The notes beneath the pieces were generated by a model. That model made no database searches, had not been told where the DNA came from, and was given only the letters and a program-made list of their open reading frames with translations. 63,094 bases of DNA from a virus. The translations under genes and the position numbers were made by a program. Positions 56,777 to 63,094 of the stretch are shown piece by piece. Location: positions 1-63,094 of the IMG/VR virus record IMGVR_UViG_3300025913_000004, one strand, 5' to 3'. Positions within the stretch are counted from its first letter, which is position 1; the number at the start of each line of letters is the position of its first letter.

Positions 56777-57609
56777 TGGGTTCCTTGAAACTTGTTACGG
56801 CGATGTCCATTGGGGTCACTAGTCAGCTTGCACCACTTACTGAATTCGCACAGACAGTTCTGAAAGTCCTGCATGTGCAGATTATTACCAAGAGCGTTGA
56901 TGAACGGAGGCATGACCTCTTCGTAGCAGATCTGAACGTACTTGTGATAGTTGTGGACCTTGATGCTACCTTCCGGCGCACCGTGGAAGTACCAGTTCAG
57001 CCCGCGCAGGCTGCCCGGCCCGGGGGTGGACCACGTCATCCAGTCCGCCGCACCCCACAGAGGATGGTCGTAAGTGTTCTTCATGTCTGCAATGACCTGA
57101 CCCGCCAGGAAGCTGCCAAGACCGTCGATCTCGGTTAGAGACTTGAAGCACTTCTCCAGTGAGGCATAGTGGATGCCCCTGCCACGCTCCAATGCGCGCA
57201 CTGCCTCCACCACGTCAAACACGTAGTCAATCTTATCCATCTTCTTGCCGCAGGTGGACACGGTGTACGCGCTGGTGAACACCTTGCAGCCAATGTCGCG
57301 GTACGCCTTCATGACCCCACGCGCGGCGGTCAGATCACCAAGTCCTACGTCCTTCTTGATCCTTTCTAGGCTGTCCGGAAGATTGAACAGCCGCCCCAAC
57401 ACGAACTTCCACGCAGGGTCTAACTTGCCGTTCCACTCTGTACGGAACCACTTCGTCACTCGGTCATCCTCACGACGGACGTTGCAGAATCGGGTGGTTT
57501 GGAACACGGGGTCAATAGACCATGGTGCAGGGGATCCGGATTCCTTCAGAAGCCGGATGCGTTCCCGCTCACGGATCCAATACTGCATCTCATTAGTCAA
57601 GTTCGGCAT
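56773..57609 (-). CDS. 5-hmdU DNA kinase helical / aGPT-pyrophosphorylase family protein (278 aa)
   Basis: ATG at 57609. Family pattern strong: WIRERERIRLLKESGSPAPW, TTRFCNVRREDDRVTKWFR, a middle KVFTSAYTVSTCGKKMDKID, then GPGSLRGLNWYF and a late DFQNCLCEFSKWCKL. This family (HMUDK_hel / alpha-glutamyl-putrescinyl thymine pyrophosphorylase clades) acts on 5-hydroxymethyluracil in DNA in phages with hypermodified thymine. It lies in an operon with the TS homologue (4-bp overlap) and a glycosyltransferase (17-bp overlap). Confidence 0.85.
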   Translation of the reverse strand: MPNLTNEMQYWIRERERIRLLKESGSPAPWSIDPVFQTTRFCNVRREDDRVTKWFRTEWNGKLDPAWKFVLGRLFNLPDSLERIKKDVGLGDLTAARGVMKAYRDIGCKVFTSAYTVSTCGKKMDKIDYVFDVVEAVRALERGRGIHYASLEKCFKSLTEIDGLGSFLAGQVIADMKNTYDHPLWGAADWMTWSTPGPGSLRGLNWYFHGAPEGSIKVHNYHKYVQICYEEVMPPFINALGNNLHMQDFQNCLCEFSKWCKLTSDPNGHRRNKFQGTQ

Positions 57610-58501
57610 GTAACCTCACAACCTGCTTGCGCAGTTCTTCTTCAAAATCTTCTACCCAGAACTGCTGTTCCTGAGCGAATTGTTGCCGCGTTCCCAATAG
57701 ATTAAGACTTCTATCCTTGGTCAGCACGTAGCGGCTGCAGTCGTAGCCGTATTTCGCCAGGGTCTTCACGCTCCCAGGCGTGAAGCACATCGGCAACCCC
57801 GCGCTGAGCATCTCGTAGAACCGAGTGGCGGGGAAGTGGTCCGCGTCCTCGCTACGGTCGTCCTGTGCGTAGATACCAACCCCATGTTGACTGAGTTCCT
57901 GGGTCAGCAACGTGCGGACGGGAGGAACTAGATTGATGCCGGGGATGAGTAGGAACTTGTCGCTGGTGCTGCTGACGGTGACGCTGCCAGCCTCCCGCGC
58001 CATGTAGCGGAATTCCTGCTCCCTGCGCTCGCGGTACGCGCCATAGTAGAAGAAGTCACTGCCCTGGTGCTTGCTGCGGCGGGCGTTCTTGTCAAAGCCT
58101 AGAACATTCCAGTTTACGTGCGCGCTGTGTTGTGTCTTTTCGGAATTCTCACCGCACGTAGTCCAGTAATGAGGCACAAGTCCACGGAGGTTGAACGCAG
58201 CGCGGAAGGGAGATTGTGCCTGACTCTTGGCCTTGGGGGGCGGCAGCGTGTAGTCATTCTGAACCCAGACCACGTTTCGCGACGTTCTAACGAATTCAGC
58301 CAGCTCCGGGAGATACTTACAATACAGCGTGCTGCCATTGACGATGAGGAGATTGTCTACCTTGGATTCCCTGAGAGAAAGTTCTGCACTGTCGTACAGC
58401 GGGGCTCTCAGGGTTGCGGCCAGCCACGTAGCGAGACGTGTGCTGGCGATCGTGCTTGTATGCCGCACGGGGAGCATACTGCACACGACTGTTCTGGTCA
58501 T
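57593..58501 (-). CDS. Glycosyltransferase (GT-B, family 1/CgeB-like)
   Basis: ATG at 58501 (302 aa). The C-terminal half has the donor-site layout of GT-B enzymes: EDADHFPATRFYEMLSAGLP then MCFTPGSVKTLAKYGYDCSR, and a final helical tail. The N-terminal half is acceptor-side (NVVWVQNDYTLPPPKAKSQA). It sits directly before the hmdU-family gene, so a sugar transfer to hydroxymethyluracil DNA is one reading; protein or LPS transfer is another. Donor not visible. Confidence 0.8.
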   Translation of the reverse strand: MTRTVVCSMLPVRHTSTIASTRLATWLAATLRAPLYDSAELSLRESKVDNLLIVNGSTLYCKYLPELAEFVRTSRNVVWVQNDYTLPPPKAKSQAQSPFRAAFNLRGLVPHYWTTCGENSEKTQHSAHVNWNVLGFDKNARRSKHQGSDFFYYGAYRERREQEFRYMAREAGSVTVSSTSDKFLLIPGINLVPPVRTLLTQELSQHGVGIYAQDDRSEDADHFPATRFYEMLSAGLPMCFTPGSVKTLAKYGYDCSRYVLTKDRSLNLLGTRQQFAQEQQFWVEDFEEELRKQVVRLHAELD

Positions 58502-58524
58502 GCGAATTGTATCCTCGAGATGAT

Positions 58525-58547
58525 CTCTGGCTCCTTAGGAGCCAGAG
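58525..58547 (-). promoter_or_regulatory. Hairpin ahead of the glycosyltransferase gene
   Basis: CTCTGGCTCC (58525-58534) / GGAGCCAGAG (58538-58547) with a three-base loop. A TAAGGAG lies within it on the minus strand, and TACAAT follows six bases before the ATG. Possible translational or transcriptional control. Confidence 0.5.
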
Positions 58548-58568
58548 AAAGTTAGAGTGAATTTCAGG

Positions 58569-58949
58569 TTACTGAATCACTTCTTCAGCCACTACGGGGG
58601 CAGCGGCTTCAACAGTCGGCTCCTTCTTGGCGCGAGCCTTGCGCTCCTTCTTCGGAGCATCGGCAGAAAGCGTGACGCCTTCAATGCTCAGGTAGCCACT
58701 GCGCAGATCCCACAGCAGGTCACCACGGGAGCCACCGGCTGCGAGGTACGCGCCCACGGTGGGGGCACCGAAGTACGCGGCGAAGCGCGCATGCGTGGCC
58801 TTGCTGGCGCTACGCGGGTTGCTGGTGATGTGCCAGGTCACTTCACTCTCGGGAGTGAAGGTGCCAAGAACCGCCAGATTCTTGTTGTGCTTGAGCTTCG
58901 ATTCGGGGGATGCGACCGCTTCAACCGAAGCGTCCTTGTTCTTTGCCAT
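58569..58949 (-). CDS. Hypothetical protein with disordered ends (126 aa)
   Basis: ATG at 58949. A central ordered part (VTWHITSNPRSASKATHARF; VGAYLAAGGSRGDLLWDLRS) with Lys/Ala/Glu-rich flexible ends (KKERKARAKKEPTVEAAAPV). It has its own promoter and leader hairpin, so it may be abundant. Function unknown. Confidence 0.78.
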   Translation of the reverse strand: MAKNKDASVEAVASPESKLKHNKNLAVLGTFTPESEVTWHITSNPRSASKATHARFAAYFGAPTVGAYLAAGGSRGDLLWDLRSGYLSIEGVTLSADAPKKERKARAKKEPTVEAAAPVVAEEVIQ

Positions 58950-58989
58950 ACGATTCCTGTGAAAATTGATTAAAAGATGATCTTAGAGA

Positions 58990-59048
58990 ACTGGCGGGAG
59001 CCAGTGGACTTACCCCGCCTATCTCTTCAACCCAACGCCTGTAGTATA
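58990..59048 (-). promoter_or_regulatory. Promoter (TATACT) and leader hairpin
   Basis: Minus-strand TATACT at 59048-59043; TCGACA lies 19 bases upstream. Downstream hairpin ACTGGC (58990-58995) / GCCAGT (59000-59005) precedes the ribosome site of the 126-aa gene. It would drive the glycosyltransferase-modification-heptose genes. Confidence 0.5.
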
Positions 59049-59063
59049 ACAGAAGGATTAACC

Positions 59064-60500
59064 CTACTGTCGAAGATTTTGTAACAAAGACATAAAATCA
59101 TTCATATCCGCGCCCTTCTTCCCCAGCACCAGAGGCATCTTCTCGTCTAGCGTATCCTTAGCCAAGATTCTGTGGACAACGACTCGGAAGGACTTCTGAC
59201 CTTGTCGGTAAATTCTATCGATAGTCTGAAGATAATGCTCCAGATTCCAAGGCAGACCATACCAAGCGATATGATAGCAGTTCCCCTGGAGATTAAGCCC
59301 AAGCGAAATAGTCTCAGGATGACCAAGTAGGTTAGGGCAAAGACCGGAATTAAACTGATTGATAAGTACAGCATCCTTAGCTTCGCTTCCTTGACCAATG
59401 CACGGAATCTTCAATCGTTCCTGAATCATTTCACGATCAAATTGCCATACGTAGGGAATGAGAAGGGACTGACCTTGCATCTCATCAATCAGATTCTCTA
59501 GCTCATCTAACTTGGCTGTATGCAGCACAACGTGCTCACGCTGCGCGCCGTTCACGTACAGGGCTCCATTAGCGATCTGTCTGCACTTACCTGAAGCGAC
59601 TGCCGTGTTGGCCGCCACGATGGTCTTGTCAGAAACCATCGTAATCAACTCTTTCTCCATCAGTCGGTACTGATGTAACGCTTCTGGAGGAAGCGTTACA
59701 TACCTGTCATCAAAGATGAGTTCTGGCATCTGTAGCCAGTCTTCCCGTCGCATCCGTAGAACGAGGGGGGCAATTTTCTCGGCGACACGTTCTGCCGCAT
59801 TTTCTGCCGGGTGCCACACGCCCTTGATGCGTGGATCCGGCGTGAAGTATTTGTTCCTGAAATGTGTAATGTACTGTCCAAGCGAGCTACCTTCGTCCAG
59901 GATATAGATCTGTCCGAAGAGATCATGCAAACCGTTCGGACTGATCGTACCAGTAAGGATGTATCGTCGCTTGAAAACAGAGATGAACTTTCGTAGTACC
60001 GCGAAGCGGTTCGTAGTCGTATGCTTGAATTTCGTGGATTCATCCACCACGAGCATGTCGTAGTTAGCTTTAACGAACGCCAGCCGTTCCTCGGATACTT
60101 GGACCCCACCTTTCTTAGATGCGTTCTTGCCGCTCCAACGTGCCTCAAGCAGCCAGTTGAGACCTTCCGGGTTAATGACGTGTATGAGAGAATCATCATG
60201 CAGAAGCTCTTCTTTTTTCGGTCCATGTAGCACCGAAACCGTCAGATCCTTGAACTGTTCCCACTCATTTTTCTGTACCGGCCAGACGTTGTGCGCCACC
60301 TTCAGTGGAGCAACGACTAGTACGCGTTTGACGTAACCAAGATCTTTGAGAATCTTGATTACCGCGTACATTATCGTGGTCTTTCCAAGTCCGGGGTCCA
60401 AGAGTAGTCCGGCGCACGCTTGATGCAGGCACACTTCAATGCCCCGCTCTTGGTACTGTCGTGGCACCCATACGGGAGGTTGAATATTGAGCATAGCCAT
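59064..60500 (-). CDS. SNF2/superfamily 2 DNA helicase (478 aa)
   Basis: ATG at 60500. Q-like motif PRQYQERG, Walker A LDPGLGKTT (about 35-43), motif Ia VLVVAPLKVA, motif II MLVVDESTKFKH (DES in place of DEAH), motif III LTGTISPNG, and the C-terminal lobe with QTIDRIYRQGQKS (motif VI). Typical of phage SNF2-like remodellers in replication operons. It overlaps the VRR-NUC gene by 130 bp in a different frame. Confidence 0.92.
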   Translation of the reverse strand: MAMLNIQPPVWVPRQYQERGIEVCLHQACAGLLLDPGLGKTTIMYAVIKILKDLGYVKRVLVVAPLKVAHNVWPVQKNEWEQFKDLTVSVLHGPKKEELLHDDSLIHVINPEGLNWLLEARWSGKNASKKGGVQVSEERLAFVKANYDMLVVDESTKFKHTTTNRFAVLRKFISVFKRRYILTGTISPNGLHDLFGQIYILDEGSSLGQYITHFRNKYFTPDPRIKGVWHPAENAAERVAEKIAPLVLRMRREDWLQMPELIFDDRYVTLPPEALHQYRLMEKELITMVSDKTIVAANTAVASGKCRQIANGALYVNGAQREHVVLHTAKLDELENLIDEMQGQSLLIPYVWQFDREMIQERLKIPCIGQGSEAKDAVLINQFNSGLCPNLLGHPETISLGLNLQGNCYHIAWYGLPWNLEHYLQTIDRIYRQGQKSFRVVVHRILAKDTLDEKMPLVLGKKGADMNDFMSLLQNLRQ

Positions 60501-60751
60501 GTCTTTGCGAGTTCTACGTCGTCAGTCCAGTACGTGGGGATGCCCACGCGTTCTAAGGATTCTAGACGATGAAACTGCAACGGACGAGGCTTGCTGCCAG
60601 GAGCCTTGAACTCGATGCACGCAGTCATTCCATCGTAGAAGAAAATGCGATCAGGCCAGCCCGTAGAGCCCGCTGGAGTGAATTTCAAGCAGAGGATCCC
60701 GAGATTGGTCGCCCACTTGCACACGGGCATTTCTACTAGAGCTTCTTTCAT
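60371..60751 (-). CDS. VRR-NUC domain nuclease (126 aa)
   Basis: ATG at 60751. Core PD-(D/E)XK: GWPDRIFFY (Asp34), CIEFKAPG (Glu47, Lys49) and a later Gln59 in RPLQFHRL, exactly the VRR-NUC pattern. It is small and stand-alone. The last 40 residues read through the start of the helicase gene. Probably a Holliday-junction or flap-type nuclease in replication or recombination, working with the adjacent SNF2 helicase. Confidence 0.88.
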   Translation of the reverse strand: MKEALVEMPVCKWATNLGILCLKFTPAGSTGWPDRIFFYDGMTACIEFKAPGSKPRPLQFHRLESLERVGIPTYWTDDVELAKTWLCSIFNLPYGCHDSTKSGALKCACIKRAPDYSWTPDLERPR

Positions 60752-60980
60752 CTTCTTTCCACTTCATGTAGGCGCGGACGTACAACACGGTCAGCACGCC
60801 GTTCATTGGCAGCAAGCCCCAGCTAGCACTGGCCCACACCCATGCGAGCCATAGGACCTGCCCGCCGAGCTTGATCTGCCATGAGCGGATAGACTTATCC
60901 CCGGCCAGCCATGTCGCGTAGATGGTAATGGTGCTCAGCAGCCAGGGCAGATAGTTAGCGATTAAGATCCGAATTGGCAT
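60651..60980 (-). CDS. Membrane protein (109 aa)
   Basis: ATG at 60980. Hydrophobic segments near 7-25 (ANYLPWLLSTITIYATWL), 38-57 (LGGQVLWLAWVWASASWG) and 58-72. The C-terminal 35 residues are polar and overlap the VRR-NUC gene (101 bp), so the frame end may be only loosely constrained. It recalls small PnuC-like phage membrane proteins in layout but is too short to assign. Confidence 0.65.
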   Translation of the reverse strand: MPIRILIANYLPWLLSTITIYATWLAGDKSIRSWQIKLGGQVLWLAWVWASASWGLLPMNGVLTVLYVRAYMKWKEDERSSSRNARVQVGDQSRDPLLEIHSSGLYGLA

Positions 60981-61723
60981 GGGCCACCTCGCTTCTTTGC
61001 GTAGTCACACCAGTTGCATTCCAGGCTGGGCTTGGGAGCCAGTATTGTATCCTTCTGCATCATGATTACGCGTCCTTCCCACAGCTCCTTGAGAGTGTTG
61101 AATCCCGCCGCGCTCTTTACCGTAGTGCGCGCGGGCGGGGCAGTGCCTTCCAGATAGTAGGTCGTAACCTGCACCTCGTCTGCGTGCCAGTTCCTCATGC
61201 CGAACATGGCATACAGCTTGCGCTGGTCTGCGTGGGAGTCCTTGGGAGTGCCCGACTTCCACTCGCCCACGTGTAGCAACCCGTAGCTGGTGGCGTGCGG
61301 CTTGACGTACCTTGCAGCGTCCAGCACAGCTACGCACGCGGCAAAGGGGCTCTTAGGCCCGCACACCTGCCAGTCGCTATCAAACGCGAGCTTCTTTTCT
61401 GCGTAGACATCTCCATTGGGGTGATCTCGATACTCATCGAGCATGGGGATGTACTGAGAATCAATCTTCGCGGCTGGCTTATCGCCAAACTTCAGATTAG
61501 GATCTGGATCTAGAGAATTGATGCGTCTAGTGATGTACTGATCAACACGACTGTGCATCTCCGTTCCGCGCGCCGCAGCAGGCCCGCTGGGTGCCCGGGG
61601 CAGCTTCATGATAGACTGGAATTTCCACTTCTGGGGACACTTGCTGTACGTCTCCCACTGAGAGAAGCTCCACTTGAACGGGGGCGCAGGCTCCCCAAAT
61701 GAATTGAGTAGTGGTTCGGTCAC
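60962..61723 (-). CDS. RecB/Cas4-like PD-(D/E)XK nuclease with Cys cluster (253 aa)
   Basis: ATG at 61723, overlapping the polymerase stop (ATGA). Core residues: SQWETYSKCPQKW (first Cys, residue 29), His57 in GTEMHSRVD, Asp135 in VLDAARY, Glu154-x-Lys156 in VGEWKSG, and a C-terminal CNWCDYAKKRGGPC (Cys236, 239, 249), giving the four-Cys iron-sulphur layout of Cas4/AddB-type exonucleases. Likely a replication or recombination exonuclease. Confidence 0.88.
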   Translation of the reverse strand: MTEPLLNSFGEPAPPFKWSFSQWETYSKCPQKWKFQSIMKLPRAPSGPAAARGTEMHSRVDQYITRRINSLDPDPNLKFGDKPAAKIDSQYIPMLDEYRDHPNGDVYAEKKLAFDSDWQVCGPKSPFAACVAVLDAARYVKPHATSYGLLHVGEWKSGTPKDSHADQRKLYAMFGMRNWHADEVQVTTYYLEGTAPPARTTVKSAAGFNTLKELWEGRVIMMQKDTILAPKPSLECNWCDYAKKRGGPCQFGS

Positions 61724-63094
61724 GCGGGTTCGTACCTTTCAATATCAGACCAGTTCTGGCCTGCAAATCCTTCGCTACGGAAGGGAACATCAAAGCGATC
61801 TGCGTCCATGGCGGCGCGCAGGCGGATCATGGCCTGCGGCTGTTCCCCTGCAGGAACGGACAAGTTAATTTCATCGTGCACGGCAGCCTGCAATTCATCC
61901 TCTGGCTTGCGGATGTGATAGTGCCAATCCACCAGAGCCTGCTTAGTCTGATCGGCAGCAGATCCCTGAATAAGATAATTCAGTAGCTTGTAAGATAGAT
62001 CGCGCTCGTGATTAGGCTCACGATAGTATATACGACCGCCCCAAGTACGAATACAGCCGCCACTAGAACCACGCCTGCGAGTAGCTGTTCCCAGCTCCTT
62101 GACTTCTGGAAGAACTTCATAGTATGCCTGCCTGAATTGCCCACCCTGCTCTAGCGGCACACCCAGCGCCGCGCTGAGGTTAGGCACGCCGCGTCCGTAC
62201 ATGATACCGAACGCAATGATCTTAAGGAACTTACGGGGCAAGTCAATGCCCAGCATGTCCTTGAGCATGTCCTGCACCATCTTGTGCGGGTCCACGTCGG
62301 GATTGGCACGGTAAGCCTCGTACAGCTTACCCTCTGCGAAGTGGGCCAGAATCCGCATTTCCTGCGCACTAAAGTCGCGCTTCAGCCAGATGCGACCCTG
62401 CCCTGCAATGAGGTATGCGCGCATGTGCATGATGCGCGGCATGTGAGGATAGAATTCAGCAAAGAATGCTTCTATCTGTGCAGGAATTACGATGCTTTCG
62501 AAGTCATTCGGGACGTTTTGTAGGTTGGGATCACGGCACGACATACGACCAGTCCGTGTTCCGGATATGTCCCCGCCATCTCCTCGATCACCACGTATCT
62601 GATTCCATTGTGGATGCAGTCGTCCCCCTTCCGCAGCGGCCTGCCGCAGCCATGGGTAGACGAAAGTACCAAGACAGGTTGTGAGGATTCCATGGTACGC
62701 AAGGTGATTAAGTAGATCAGGATCTTTGATCCGGCCCTGTAGATTCTTACGGCTGGTCGACTTCTTGCCCGTGGCGGTCAGTACCCACTCGGTAACCAGA
62801 CCCGCGCGATCCAATGCCTCAGCCAGTTGTGCGTCCTTGGATAGTTCGAACTCTCCTAGCCGGGAATAGATATACTGCTCGCTGATCTTACGAGCGGCTT
62901 CGTACACCTGAACGTCATTTTCTAGACGTTCTGTATCTACCAGCATGCCTCGCTCGCTGGACTCCATCAGTACGGGCATCAGTAACTGCTCGCGCTGATA
63001 GGCAGCCTCCATACCCATCTCTACGATTTTGGGATGAAGGTGGCTGTGCAGCTGATACGTTCGGTCTGTGTCCCCACAAGCATACTTGCCAACG
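61720..63094 (-). CDS. DNA polymerase I (family A), C-terminal part
   Basis: Continues the frame begun at 591 across the contig junction and ends at 61720. Motif A is LKRDFSAQEMRILAHFAEG, motif B is RKFLKIIAFGIMYGRG (Lys and Tyr of the O helix), motif C is AAVHDEI. So palm and fingers are intact and the enzyme should be active. Full length about 612 residues, without a 5'-3' exonuclease domain, as in T7-type phage polymerases. Followed (4-bp overlap) by the Cas4-like nuclease. Confidence 0.95.
   Translation of the reverse strand, partial: VGKYACGDTDRTYQLHSHLHPKIVEMGMEAAYQREQLLMPVLMESSERGMLVDTERLENDVQVYEAARKISEQYIYSRLGEFELSKDAQLAEALDRAGLVTEWVLTATGKKSTSRKNLQGRIKDPDLLNHLAYHGILTTCLGTFVYPWLRQAAAEGGRLHPQWNQIRGDRGDGGDISGTRTGRMSCRDPNLQNVPNDFESIVIPAQIEAFFAEFYPHMPRIMHMRAYLIAGQGRIWLKRDFSAQEMRILAHFAEGKLYEAYRANPDVDPHKMVQDMLKDMLGIDLPRKFLKIIAFGIMYGRGVPNLSAALGVPLEQGGQFRQAYYEVLPEVKELGTATRRRGSSGGCIRTWGGRIYYREPNHERDLSYKLLNYLIQGSAADQTKQALVDWHYHIRKPEDELQAAVHDEINLSVPAGEQPQAMIRLRAAMDADRFDVPFRSEGFAGQNWSDIERYEPA
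62968..63094. repeat. Terminal direct repeat, copy 2 (circular overlap)
   Basis: Identical to bases 1-127. See the entry at the left end. Confidence 0.9.

Noticed and set aside
1-63094. Lysogeny module (integrase, CI-like repressor, partition genes)
   Set aside because: None was recognised on either strand.
1-63094. CRISPR arrays or anti-CRISPR operons
   Set aside because: No regularly spaced 25-40 bp repeats with unique spacers were seen. The phased GACTAC repeats at 17403 are far too short and close. The Cas4-like nuclease has no Cas neighbours.

Overview
The window is an apparently complete, circularised genome of a tailed, podovirus-like phage (about 62,967 bp unique). Its first 127 bases recur exactly as its last 127, so the two ends are one point of a circular map, and a family A DNA polymerase gene is cut at that point. 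The virion module is P22-like: a gp4-like adaptor, a gp10-like tail needle/stabilisation protein, three ejection-type proteins and several beta-helix or fibre-like receptor proteins, with no tape measure or contractile sheath. No integrase, repressor or partition gene was recognised, so a virulent life style is likely. LPS-sugar enzymes and a 3TM-holin/lysozyme cassette point to a Gram-negative, probably proteobacterial, host; the genus cannot be told from the sequence.

Layout. (1) 1-3726 (minus) is an early operon starting at a strong divergent promoter near 3760. It carries small SH3/KOW-like proteins, a possible single-stranded-DNA-binding protein and the polymerase N-terminus, and it continues across the junction into 63094-52010. 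(2) 3866-5989 (plus) is a primase/helicase ending at a bidirectional terminator (6007-6034). (3) 6059-19529 (minus) is an accessory arm of more than 40 small overlapping genes, many starting with GTG or TTG, with repeated promoter-hairpin-ribosome-site leaders and tandem paralogues. It also holds one tRNA-like gene and two non-coding stretches that look like control or origin regions (15861-16423 and 17277-17656). (4) 19693-52013 (plus) is the late operon: terminase, portal, scaffold, capsid, spikes (one with a GH5-like catalytic core), neck proteins, ejection proteins, holin and lysozyme. Embedded in it are a methyltransferase-heptosyltransferase fusion (39143-40696), a 2OG-Fe(II) oxygenase and a PurD-like ATP-grasp enzyme. 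(5) 52010-63094 (minus) holds a heptose cluster, a thymidylate-synthase homologue with a 5-hmdU kinase/aGPT-pyrophosphorylase family protein and a glycosyltransferase, then an SNF2 helicase, a VRR-NUC nuclease, a RecB/Cas4-like nuclease and the polymerase C-terminus.

The most striking content is the sugar and nucleotide chemistry. Four adjoining overlapping genes match every activity needed to make ADP-D-glycero-beta-D-manno-heptose from sedoheptulose 7-phosphate (HldE kinase half, GmhA, HldE nucleotidyltransferase half, GmhB). The late operon carries a GT9 (ADP-heptose transferase family) domain fused to a methyltransferase. Upstream of the heptose genes in the same minus-strand run is a thymine-hypermodification set (dUMP hydroxymethylase-like enzyme, HMUDK/aGPT-PPlase family protein, glycosyltransferase). 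My inference is that the phage makes its own ADP-heptose and attaches it, possibly methylated, to a virion component, to host LPS or to its own modified DNA. The sequence alone does not say which.
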